A stretch of DNA of 5,171 nt from Parcubacteria group bacterium CG10_big_fil_rev_8_21_14_0_10_38_31 (GTDB lineage: Bacteria > Patescibacteriota > Minisyncoccia > GCA-002772825). Position 1 is the first letter of the stretch. The number at the start of each line of letters is the position of its first letter. Positions 1 to 5,045 of this stretch are shown one piece after another. The notes under the pieces were generated by a model that ran no database searches, was not told the DNA's origin, and saw nothing but the letters and a program-made list of their open reading frames with translations. A program made the position numbers and the translations under genes. Location: assembly GCA_002772825.1 (NCBI GenBank), contig PFDM01000032.1, positions 452 through 5,622 of the forward strand. The letters are read 5' to 3'.

Positions 1-582
1 TATCTCTTCAAAAAGGGTCATCTGGTCATCCGGCCTGTCAGAGAGCATTAAGAGTGGGCGAGTATGCCCCTCATTTATCTTACCTCCCCCCAAACCCATC
101 AATATAATTTCCGGTAAGGCTAATATCCTAATACTATTTGATACGAATTCCCTGCTTTTCCCCATCTTGGCGGCTACTTCATGGTGCTTCAAGCCAAACT
201 CATCTATAAGCCTTTTGAAAGCTCTCGCCTTCTCAATAGGATTTAAATCCTCTCTTTGAAGATTCTCTATTATAGCAATCTCTAACTTAACCTTTGAACT
301 TTCATCGTTTCTTATGATCACGGGCACTTGAAAAAGGCCGGCTTTCTTAGATGCCCTTAATCTCCTTTCCCCCGCTAAAAGCTCATATTCAACTCGGATG
401 CCAGACTCTGTCTCAAACTCTTTCCTAGTAACGACTAGGGGCTGTAAGATACCGTATTGGCGGATAGACTCCGCAAGGTCGCTGAGCTTCTCCTCGTCAA
501 ACTCACGCCGAGGCTGATAAGGGTTAGGATTGATCTTATCAACCTCTATCCAGAATATTGAGTTGCTGTGTAAGTTAGACAT
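1..582 (-). CDS. parB: ParB/RepB/Spo0J family partition protein, N-terminal part (3' end beyond window)
   Basis: Reading leftward from ATG at 582, 194 codons run open to base 1; the C-terminal dimerisation domain lies outside the window. ParB is a CTP-dependent DNA clamp that loads at parS sites and works with ParA in chromosome segregation. Visible: the N-terminal ParB/sulfiredoxin-like domain with NPYQPRREFDEEKL (residues 20-33), the GERRLRA nucleotide-binding box (71-77), ENLQREDLNPIEKA (106-119), a helix-turn-helix region at about 127-157 (HHEVAAKMGKSREFVSNSIR), and EGHTRPLLML (171-180), the counterpart of the family's GHARALL. The start is firm because the family-typical opening follows at once and no earlier in-frame start looks plausible. 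There is no Shine-Dalgarno; a -10 box lies 11 nt upstream of the ATG. Divergent from the tRNA region; parA is not in view. Family assignment is secure. A plasmid origin is unlikely given the housekeeping neighbours. Confidence 0.95.
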   Translation of the reverse strand, partial: MSNLHSNSIFWIEVDKINPNPYQPRREFDEEKLSDLAESIRQYGILQPLVVTRKEFETESGIRVEYELLAGERRLRASKKAGLFQVPVIIRNDESSKVKLEIAIIENLQREDLNPIEKARAFKRLIDEFGLKHHEVAAKMGKSREFVSNSIRILALPEIILMGLGGGKINEGHTRPLLMLSDRPDDQMTLFEEI

Positions 583-593
583 AATTAATATTG

Positions 594-621
594 ATTATAA
601 CAAAACCAATTATAAATTCAA
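594..621 (-). promoter_or_regulatory. parB promoter, near-leaderless
   Basis: On the minus strand TTGAAT (621-616) and TATAAT (599-594) are 16 bp apart. The predicted transcription start is near 587, only about 5 nt before the parB ATG at 582. No Shine-Dalgarno fits in so short a leader, so translation is probably leaderless. The perfect -10 makes this the best protein-gene promoter in the window; the start site is inferred from hexamer spacing. Confidence 0.6.
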
Positions 622-647
622 CTCAAAAGATTCTGGAAAAATATTAA

Positions 648-676
648 TTGATTTTCAAGGCAGATTTTGGTATCAT
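648..676 (+). promoter_or_regulatory. Candidate promoter of the interrupted tRNA-Leu
   Basis: TTGATT (648-653) and TATCAT (671-676) are separated by 17 bp. The expected transcription start near 683 is about 11 nt before the 5' tRNA-like half at 694, a normal distance for a tRNA promoter. The -10 matches 5 of 6 consensus bases and the -35 matches 4 of 6. In AT-rich DNA such matches arise by chance, so the placement is the main support. Confidence 0.4.
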
Positions 677-693
677 TTCCTAAGATTTCAATT

Positions 694-741
694 GTCGCTG
701 TGGCGAATCCACCAGCTGGCGGAGGCAGATCTGCACGACTC
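694..741 (+). pseudogene. tRNA-Leu-like 5' half (interrupted or degenerate tRNA gene)
   Basis: This reads as the 5' half of a class II tRNA-Leu. GTCGCTG (694-700) is a possible acceptor 5' strand that pairs at 6 of 7 positions (one G-U) with CATCGGC at 964-970; C698/T966 is the mismatch. Next come TGGCGAAT (701-708), a GG-containing D-loop remnant (724-729) and GCACGACTC (733-741). That last 9-mer is identical to position 26, the anticodon-stem 5' strand and the first three loop bases of the complete tRNA-Leu at 820-828. CACGA (734-738) pairs perfectly with TCGTG at 929-933. Defects: the D stem (GCG against TCT) is essentially lost, and a 14-bp near-palindrome (709-722) sits in the D loop. 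The 3' half is at 924-971. It is either a decayed tRNA gene or one whose transcript would need unusual processing. Confidence 0.55.
708..723. repeat. GC-rich near-palindrome within the tRNA-like 5' half
   Basis: TCCACCAGCTGGCGGA is a 16-bp inverted repeat with a single A/C defect (CCACCAG against CTGGCGG). It stands out by GC content from the AT-rich intergenic DNA, and a second palindrome, GCAGATCTGC (725-734), follows it. Removing bases 709-722 restores near-normal tRNA-Leu D-arm spacing. It therefore looks like a small insertion, possibly one copy of a dispersed palindromic repeat. No second copy is present in the window. Confidence 0.5.
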
Positions 742-756
742 CCGCCCGCCTTGACT

Positions 757-783
757 TTGGCATTATTTGAAAAAAGTTGTAAT
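757..783 (+). promoter_or_regulatory. Candidate promoter of tRNA-Leu(CAA)
   Basis: TTGGCA (757-762) and TGTAAT (778-783) each match 5 of 6 consensus bases but are 15 bp apart, shorter than optimal. The expected transcription start near 790 lies just before the mature tRNA 5' end at 794. An alternative -35, TTGACT (751-756), would leave a 21-bp spacer and is less likely; that sequence is also the inner end of the inverted-repeat arm. Confidence 0.45.
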
Positions 784-793
784 ATTTTATTAA

Positions 794-877
794 GCTGGAG
801 TGGCGGAATTGGCATACGCGCACGACTCAAAATCGTGTGTCCTTACGGACTTGAGGGTTCAACTCCCTCCTCCAGCA
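794..877 (+). tRNA. tRNA-Leu (anticodon CAA)
   Basis: A complete 84-nt class II tRNA reading UUG. The acceptor GCTGGAG (794-800) pairs fully with CTCCAGC (870-876). The D stem is GCG/CGC (803-805 with 817-819). The anticodon stem CACGA (821-825) pairs with TCGTG (833-837) around the 7-nt loop CTCAAAA, with anticodon CAA at 828-830. The long variable arm has the stem GTCC/GGAC (839-842 with 847-850). The T stem GAGGG/CCCTC (853-857 with 865-869) encloses TTCAACT. The discriminator is A877, as expected for leucine. The next bases are CAA, so the CCA end is not encoded and must be added enzymatically. A36-A37-A38 is the recognition context for MiaA, encoded about 1.8 kb downstream. The gene lies between the two halves of another tRNA-Leu. 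Confidence 0.97.
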
Positions 878-923
878 CAAGTATTGATCTTGCACAACAC
901 AGTCAAGGCAAAGTCGGGCGTGG

Positions 924-971
924 CAAGATCGTGTGGGGTAACCCATGTCGGTTCGACTCCAACCATCGGCA
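924..971 (+). pseudogene. tRNA-Leu-like 3' half (interrupted or degenerate tRNA gene)
   Basis: CAAGA plus TCGTG (924-933) reads as the end of an anticodon loop and its 3' stem. A class II variable arm follows, TGGG-GTAA-CCCA (934-945). The T arm is GTCGG/TTCGACT/CCAAC (947-963) with one C949/A961 mismatch. CATCGGC (964-970) is the acceptor 3' strand and A971 the discriminator, with no full CCA encoded. ATCGTGTG (928-935) is identical to 832-839 of the complete tRNA-Leu. The usual 5' half is missing immediately upstream but is found at 694-741, where both stem strands match. Joined, the anticodon would be CAA with G37 rather than the A37 expected for that anticodon. The T-stem mismatch argues for decay. 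A lone 3' tRNA fragment could also mark an integration (att) site, but the matching 5' half makes that less attractive. Confidence 0.6.
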
Positions 972-997
972 CAGATAACTAAGATCTTTAACAATCA

Positions 998-1005
998 AAG
1001 GAGGT
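998..1005 (+). promoter_or_regulatory. Consensus Shine-Dalgarno of the 92-residue ORF
   Basis: AAGGAGGT lies with its GGAGG core 8 nt before the ATG at 1013. It fixes the start and is the only recognisable ribosome binding site in the window; parB, miaB, miaA and lysS have none. Confidence 0.9.
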
Positions 1006-1012
1006 AAGAATT

Positions 1013-1291
1013 ATGATAATTGAAGCGGTTGGTTTTGAGCACCCCCATGTCTTAGATAAGCTAGTCGAAGTAACAAAAGATTTACCTTTTGCAAAGATAA
1101 TGATATTCGTTTGGAAAGACTCACAGTCTATAAATGCAGAAAAAAAGTCTACACCATTCTTAACAATTACGGTCCCTGATGAATCTTCCGCGGAAGAAAT
1201 TTATCTTGTCCGTGAGATACTTAGGTCCTGTGGATACCTAACATACATATTAGTAAAACCATCAGAATCTATCCCTATACGATACCGCTAA
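1013..1291 (+). CDS. Hypothetical small protein, 92 aa
   Basis: I do not recognise this protein. The ATG follows a consensus Shine-Dalgarno and the TAA stop is followed within 25 nt by an intrinsic terminator, so it is very likely a real, separately terminated gene. No signal peptide or membrane segment is apparent. By eye the predicted order is strand (IIEAVGF, 2-8), helix (about 11-24), strand (AKIMIFVW, 27-34), strand (PFLTITVP, 48-55), helix (AEEIYLVREILRSCG, 60-74) and strand (YLTYILVK, 75-82). That beta-alpha-beta-beta-alpha-beta order would suit a ferredoxin-like fold, which is inference only. Charges are nearly balanced and there is one cysteine (C73), so a metal cluster is unlikely. 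It is probably co-transcribed with the tRNA region upstream, since no clear promoter lies between 972 and 997. Confidence 0.75.
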   Translation: MIIEAVGFEHPHVLDKLVEVTKDLPFAKIMIFVWKDSQSINAEKKSTPFLTITVPDESSAEEIYLVREILRSCGYLTYILVKPSESIPIRYR

Positions 1292-1313
1292 CATAATCCT
1301 TCTTATCGCTCAA

Positions 1314-1348
1314 ACCCCAGCAAAGAATTTGCTGGGGTCTTTTTTTTT
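1314..1348 (+). terminator. Rho-independent terminator after the 92-residue ORF
   Basis: ACCCCAGCAAA (1314-1324) pairs perfectly with TTTGCTGGGGT (1328-1338) around a 3-nt GAA loop. C1339 and then nine Ts (1340-1348) follow. It ends the tRNA/small-ORF transcription unit and insulates miaB, whose ATG is only 30 nt further on. On the opposite strand the stem has no T-tract, so it acts in one direction. Confidence 0.94.
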
Positions 1349-1361
1349 CTAAAAAATCATA

Positions 1362-1377
1362 TATGATACATTATAAT
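1362..1377 (+). promoter_or_regulatory. Candidate -10 region of miaB
   Basis: Two -10-like hexamers precede the miaB ATG at 1379. TATGAT (1362-1367) would start transcription near 1374 with a 5-nt leader. The perfect TATAAT (1372-1377) would place the start inside the gene and so is probably not used for miaB. No good -35 is visible because the preceding terminator T-tract fills that position. Since the terminator ends the upstream unit, some promoter must lie in these 30 nt; which hexamer is used cannot be decided from sequence. Confidence 0.4.
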
Positions 1378-1378
1378 C

Positions 1379-2671
1379 ATGGCGAAAACTTACCACATCG
1401 TAACCTTCGGTTGCCAGTCAAATCTTGCTGATTCTGAACGAATAGCCAGTGTCATTGAGAACGCAGGTCTTAAATATATAGAGAATAAGGAGAAAGCTGA
1501 CATCTTAATATTTAATACTTGCTCAGTGCGTCAAAAGGCCGAAGACAGGGTCTTTGGCTATAAGAAAGAAGTTGAAAAATTAAAAATTGGCAATAAAAAA
1601 TTGAAGATTGTCTTAACCGGCTGTATGATGCATTATAGTGAAAAAGAACTTAAAAGACGCCTCCCCTCCATAGATGTCTTCATAGATATAAAAGAGATAG
1701 CCACCCTCCCTAAACTTCTAAAAATCAAAATAAAAAATGTTAGACATCCGATGTCTAGCATAGAAGATGATTATCTGAATCTAGAGCCGAAATATACCTC
1801 TAAGTTTTCGGCTAATATCCCTATCTCCTATGGCTGTAATAATTTCTGCACCTATTGCATAGTCCCCTATTCCAGAGATAGAGAATATTCAAGGTCAGCT
1901 AAAGATATAATAGAAGAGGCAAAAAAACTGATAGAAAAAGGGTATAAAGAAATCTGGCTCCTTGGGCAAAATGTAAACTCCTACAATTATAATGGTTTCA
2001 AGTTTTCTGAATTACTTAGAGAAATAAACGCTATCCCCGGTGATTTCTGGATACGGTTTGCCTCTCCTCATCCGAAAGATTTTTCAAACGACACAATAAA
2101 AGCAATGAAAGAGTCTAAAAAATTCGTTCATTATATAAATCTTCCAGCTCAATCCGGAGATAATAAGATACTCAAAAAAATGAATAGGCCATATACCGCC
2201 CTTCACTATAAAAAGCTGGTGGAAAAGATAAGAAAAGAAATCCCCGATATTTCTCTCTCCACTGACATCATCGTCGGATTCCCGGGGGAGACTAAAGATC
2301 AGTTTAAAAACACTAAAAACCTCTTCAGGGACATAGAGTTTGATATGGCCTTCCTTTCTGAATATTCGCCACGGCCCGGCACAGCGTCAACAATGGTGAT
2401 GAAAGATGACGTCCCCCACAGAGAGAAAGAAAACCGAAAAAACAGTCTTAACAATATTCTTATTAAAACCGCTCTTAAAAATAACAAAAAATTAAAAGGT
2501 AAGACAATCCGAGTCCTCATAGATAAAAAAAATAAAGGCAGTTTTTGGGGCAGAACGGAGGGAAACAAACTTGTTGAAATAAGACCATCGGCAAAAATTA
2601 GAATTGGAGAATTTAAAGATATAACAATCACAGCAATAAGCCCATGGAGACTCAAAGGAAAAATAAAATAA
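1379..2671 (+). CDS. miaB: tRNA-2-methylthio-N6-dimethylallyladenosine synthase
   Basis: MiaB is a radical-SAM methylthiotransferase that turns i6A37 into ms2i6A37 in tRNAs reading UNN codons, using two [4Fe-4S] clusters. In this 430-residue protein the N-terminal MTTase domain has its cluster cysteines at C12 (FGCQSN), C48 (NTCSVR) and C82 (TGCM). The radical-SAM motif CNNFCTYC gives C153, C157 and C160, followed by IVPYSRDREYSRS. LPAQSGDNKILKKMNRPYT (255-273) favours MiaB over RimO or MtaB. A TRAM domain occupies roughly 370-425 (SPWRLKGKIK at the end). Length is usual for the family. The start is firm because YHIVTFGCQ follows directly; there is no Shine-Dalgarno. Small departures from the common wording are GCQSN for GCQMN and SRDRE for the usual RGRE. 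It overlaps miaA, which makes its substrate, by 28 bp, suggesting one mRNA and coupled translation. Confidence 0.96.
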   Translation: MAKTYHIVTFGCQSNLADSERIASVIENAGLKYIENKEKADILIFNTCSVRQKAEDRVFGYKKEVEKLKIGNKKLKIVLTGCMMHYSEKELKRRLPSIDVFIDIKEIATLPKLLKIKIKNVRHPMSSIEDDYLNLEPKYTSKFSANIPISYGCNNFCTYCIVPYSRDREYSRSAKDIIEEAKKLIEKGYKEIWLLGQNVNSYNYNGFKFSELLREINAIPGDFWIRFASPHPKDFSNDTIKAMKESKKFVHYINLPAQSGDNKILKKMNRPYTALHYKKLVEKIRKEIPDISLSTDIIVGFPGETKDQFKNTKNLFRDIEFDMAFLSEYSPRPGTASTMVMKDDVPHREKENRKNSLNNILIKTALKNNKKLKGKTIRVLIDKKNKGSFWGRTEGNKLVEIRPSAKIRIGEFKDITITAISPWRLKGKIK

Positions 2672-3561
2672 TAGTGATACTTGGACCGACGGCCGTCGGC
2701 AAAAGCGATTTTGCCGTAAAAGTTGCGGAAAAAATTAATGGCGAGATAATCTCTGCAGATTCTCGCCAGGTCTATAAGAATCTTGATATTGGCACAGGCA
2801 AAATCAAAGGGAAAGAGATGCAGGGGGTCCCTCATTATCTTATAGATATAATAAGTCCTAAAAAAGCTTTCTCTGTGGCTCAATATAGAAAACTGGCCAT
2901 TGATTCTATACAAAATATATTAGCTAAAGGTAAGATTCCTATCATAGTAGGTGGGACTGGGCAATACATACAATCTATCGTTGATAATATATCCATACCG
3001 GAAGTGCCACCGAATCAAAAACTAAGAAAAGAACTTGAAGCAAAAACAAATGATGAACTGTTTAAGATATTAAAGAAGTTGGATATACGGCGAGCCAAGA
3101 ATATTGATAAAAATAATCCAAGGCGATTGATCAGAGCGATTGAGATAGCAAGGGCTATTGGTAAAGTCCCTAAGTTAAAATCAAAACCGAATGATAATTA
3201 TCAATTTTTACAAATCGGACTAATGGCAAGCAATGAGAAACTGAAACAACGGATTGAAAAAAGAATAAAAAAAATGCTCAAATCAGGGCTTATAAATGAA
3301 GTAAAGAAAATACGACAGTCTGGATTAAGCTGGAAAAAAATTCACGAGCTGGGCTTTGAATACCAATATCCGACTTTATTCTTAAGAAATAAGATAGACC
3401 GCGATGAAATGCTTGAAAAAATGCTAATCGCAAATTATAAATACACTAAGCGTCAAATGACTTGGTTTAAAAAGGACAAAAGAATAAAGTGGTTTACTAC
3501 TGAAGAAAAGGATCTTAAAAAGTCTAGAAAATCAATTAAAGATTTTCTTCTTGATCATTAG
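2644..3561 (+). CDS. miaA: tRNA dimethylallyltransferase
   Basis: MiaA transfers the dimethylallyl group of DMAPP to N6 of A37 in tRNAs with A36-A37-A38, giving i6A, the substrate of MiaB. The 305-residue protein has the P-loop-like GPTAVGKS (14-21), ADSRQVYKNLDIGTGK (38-53) with the catalytic-region aspartate, GVPHYLIDI (61-69), VGGTGQYI (102-109), NPRRLIRAIEI (158-168), LGFEYQY (236-242) and the C-terminal KYTKRQMTWFKKD (266-278). Length matches the family (about 300-315). The ATG at 2644 is preferred although it lies inside miaB: the next in-frame candidate, GTG at codon 11, would remove the beta-strand leading into the P-loop. No Shine-Dalgarno is present, so translation probably depends on ribosomes finishing miaB. 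The 3' end runs 26 bp into the oppositely oriented lysS, with no terminator visible between them. Confidence 0.97.
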   Translation: METQRKNKIIVILGPTAVGKSDFAVKVAEKINGEIISADSRQVYKNLDIGTGKIKGKEMQGVPHYLIDIISPKKAFSVAQYRKLAIDSIQNILAKGKIPIIVGGTGQYIQSIVDNISIPEVPPNQKLRKELEAKTNDELFKILKKLDIRRAKNIDKNNPRRLIRAIEIARAIGKVPKLKSKPNDNYQFLQIGLMASNEKLKQRIEKRIKKMLKSGLINEVKKIRQSGLSWKKIHELGFEYQYPTLFLRNKIDRDEMLEKMLIANYKYTKRQMTWFKKDKRIKWFTTEEKDLKKSRKSIKDFLLDH

Positions 3562-5038
3562 AATACTCTATTGCTTTTGGCTTCATCGTAGGGAAAAAGA
3601 TTACTTCTTTTATATTTTGAGTATTAGAGAGAAGCATCACTAGCCTATCTACACCGACCCCTACACCCCCAGCCGGGGGCATGCCATATTCCATCGCTTC
3701 AAGATACCCTTCGTCACTTGGCGAAACTTCCGCTTCCCCTTCTTTCCTTTTTCTATCTTGTTCTAAAAATCTTTCTTTCTGGTCAAGCGGATCATTAAGC
3801 TCTGAGAAAGCGTTTACTATCTCAATACCGCCAATAATCAGCTGGAACCGGTCTATAAATAATGGATTATTTTCTTTCTTCTTGGCAAAAGGAGAAAATT
3901 CCGCAGGATAATCAATAATGAATGTAGGTTGAATGAGTTTTGGTCTACATATTTTCTTATAGATATTATCTATAATCTTCTCTTTTGCTTCATGATCTTC
4001 CACTTTAATACCAAATTGTTTTGCCTTAAGAGCAATATCATCACGAGTCAAAGAAAATGGGTTTACCATAAGGGTATATTTCTTTAACAAATCAAAATAA
4101 GATATGACTGAAAATTTCTTTGAAAAATCTATCGTATTGCCATTATACTCAATAGAGGATTTTTTAAATATATTTTTCACTATTAACTTAAACATTTTCT
4201 CAATAAAAGCGCGTTGGTTTTCAGCGTTAGAATACGCCTCATAGAACTCAAGCATAGTAAACTCCGGATTATGAGTTGGGGAGATTCCTTCATTTCTAAA
4301 ATTTCTTCCAATTTCATAAACTTTAGAAAAACCGCCCACAAGCAACTGCTTAAGATAAAGCTCAGGAGCGATCCTTAAATATAAATCTATATCAAGTGTG
4401 TTGTGGTGAGTTATAAACGGCTCAGCAGTGGCACCACCAGCTAAAGGTTGAAGAAGTGGCGTCTCCACCTCCAGATAACTCTCCTTATTTAGAAAGCTTC
4501 TTATCTCTGAAATAATCTTTGAACGGATAATAAAACGATTTCTAACATCAACAGACATTAAGAGATCAAGATACCTCTTTCTAAAACGCTCATCTATGTC
4601 TGATAATCCATGCCATTTGTCAGGCAAAGGTCTTATTGACTTAGAGAGCATTTTCCATCCGGAAACCTTAAGTGTCTTTTCATTTTTCTTCGTCTTAAAC
4701 AAAGTACCACCGAGCTCCACAAAGTCACCCATATCAACAGTATCAATAAATAATCTATATGAACCCTCGCCAACTTCATCTTTCTTTAGATAAGCTTGCA
4801 TCCTCACCCCATCATCTAAGAAGTCAATAAAAGTTGAACCACCATGACCACGGACAGTCATAACTCTGCCTGCCATAAAAAATGGCTTCTTTCTCTTAGA
4901 AAGCTTAACAAAATTATCAATCGCTTCCTCGGTTGAATAATCCTTTTTTGCATCTATTGGATAAGGGTTTATATCGGACCCCTTCAATAGATTAAGTTTT
5001 TTAATTCTTTCATTTCTTATTTCTTCAAATGAACTCAT
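3536..5038 (-). CDS. lysS: Lysyl-tRNA synthetase, class II
   Basis: LysRS charges tRNA-Lys with lysine using ATP in the cytoplasm. From the chosen ATG (5038) it has 500 residues, the usual length. An N-terminal OB-fold anticodon-binding domain (about 54-135) leads into the class II core. Motif 1 surrounds YLEVETPLLQPLAGGATAEPF (188-208). Motif 2 is GRNFRNEGISPTHNPEFTML (244-263). FSELNDPLDQKERF (411-424) and motif 3 GMPPAGGVGVGVDRLVML (452-469) complete the active site. The open frame continues upstream to an ATG at 5107, adding 23 residues encoded across a palindromic DNA element. I reject that start because MSSFEEIRNERI is the normal N-terminus and a -10 box lies 7 nt before 5038. No Shine-Dalgarno is present. 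It is convergent with miaA, overlapping 26 bp tail to tail. No T-box leader is recognisable. Confidence 0.98.
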   Translation of the reverse strand: MSSFEEIRNERIKKLNLLKGSDINPYPIDAKKDYSTEEAIDNFVKLSKRKKPFFMAGRVMTVRGHGGSTFIDFLDDGVRMQAYLKKDEVGEGSYRLFIDTVDMGDFVELGGTLFKTKKNEKTLKVSGWKMLSKSIRPLPDKWHGLSDIDERFRKRYLDLLMSVDVRNRFIIRSKIISEIRSFLNKESYLEVETPLLQPLAGGATAEPFITHHNTLDIDLYLRIAPELYLKQLLVGGFSKVYEIGRNFRNEGISPTHNPEFTMLEFYEAYSNAENQRAFIEKMFKLIVKNIFKKSSIEYNGNTIDFSKKFSVISYFDLLKKYTLMVNPFSLTRDDIALKAKQFGIKVEDHEAKEKIIDNIYKKICRPKLIQPTFIIDYPAEFSPFAKKKENNPLFIDRFQLIIGGIEIVNAFSELNDPLDQKERFLEQDRKRKEGEAEVSPSDEGYLEAMEYGMPPAGGVGVGVDRLVMLLSNTQNIKEVIFFPTMKPKAIEYSNDQEENL

Positions 5039-5045
5039 AAAAATT

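Larger units (their letters stand above)
741..923. repeat. 183-nt insert in a tRNA anticodon loop, bounded by an interrupted inverted repeat and carrying tRNA-Leu
   Basis: The segment separates two matching tRNA-Leu halves. Removing it leaves an exact 7-nt anticodon loop, CTCAAGA; the junction is ambiguous by one C, so 742-924 serves equally. Its ends are complementary: C741-C742 with G922-G923, CGCCCG (743-748) with CGGGCG (915-920), and CCTTGACT (749-756) with AGTCAAGG (901-908). That gives 16 pairs with no mismatch, interrupted only by T921 and the bulge 909-914. Inside lie a promoter-like sequence and the complete tRNA-Leu(CAA). No transposase and no obvious target-site duplication beyond the shared C are visible. 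With the tRNA taking 84 nt, only about 99 nt remain, too little for a group I catalytic core. It may be a small non-autonomous element or an intron-like spacer. Confidence 0.5.

Noticed and set aside
530..830. Open frames at 530-754 (plus) and 618-830 (minus)
   Set aside because: They span the parB start, promoter and tRNA sequences, have no ribosome binding site and show no protein-like composition.
741..923. Group I intron in the tRNA anticodon loop
   Set aside because: The junction allows a U before and a G at the end of the insert, as in group I introns, but with the internal tRNA taking 84 nt only about 99 nt remain and no catalytic core is visible.
913..971. A compact D-armless tRNA made only from 913-971
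   Set aside because: GTCGGGC pairs poorly with CATCGGC (two mismatches, two wobbles) and no anticodon stem can form; the 694-741 half fits much better.
667..982. Open frames at 667-978 and 800-982 on the plus strand
   Set aside because: They run through the tRNA-Leu and its flanking tRNA halves; the peptide beginning MAELAYAHDSK is a translated tRNA, not a protein.
1372..1377. Perfect TATAAT one base before the miaB ATG as the miaB promoter
   Set aside because: It would start transcription inside the gene, and no in-frame downstream start would preserve the first cluster cysteine.
2299..2913. 204-codon minus-strand open frame across miaB/miaA
   Set aside because: Antisense shadow of two well-supported genes; no recognisable domain.
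3666..3679. CCCCC-AGCC-GGGGG hairpin
   Set aside because: It lies in lysS and is explained by the conserved Pro-Pro-Ala-Gly-Gly of motif 3; no T-tract follows.
3681..4793. Plus-strand open frames at 3681-3911 and 4596-4793
   Set aside because: Antisense shadows of lysS motif-rich coding sequence.
1013..5038. UGA recoding to glycine as in some CPR lineages
   Set aside because: No in-frame TGA interrupts the genes and tryptophan is encoded by TGG, so nothing in the window suggests recoding.
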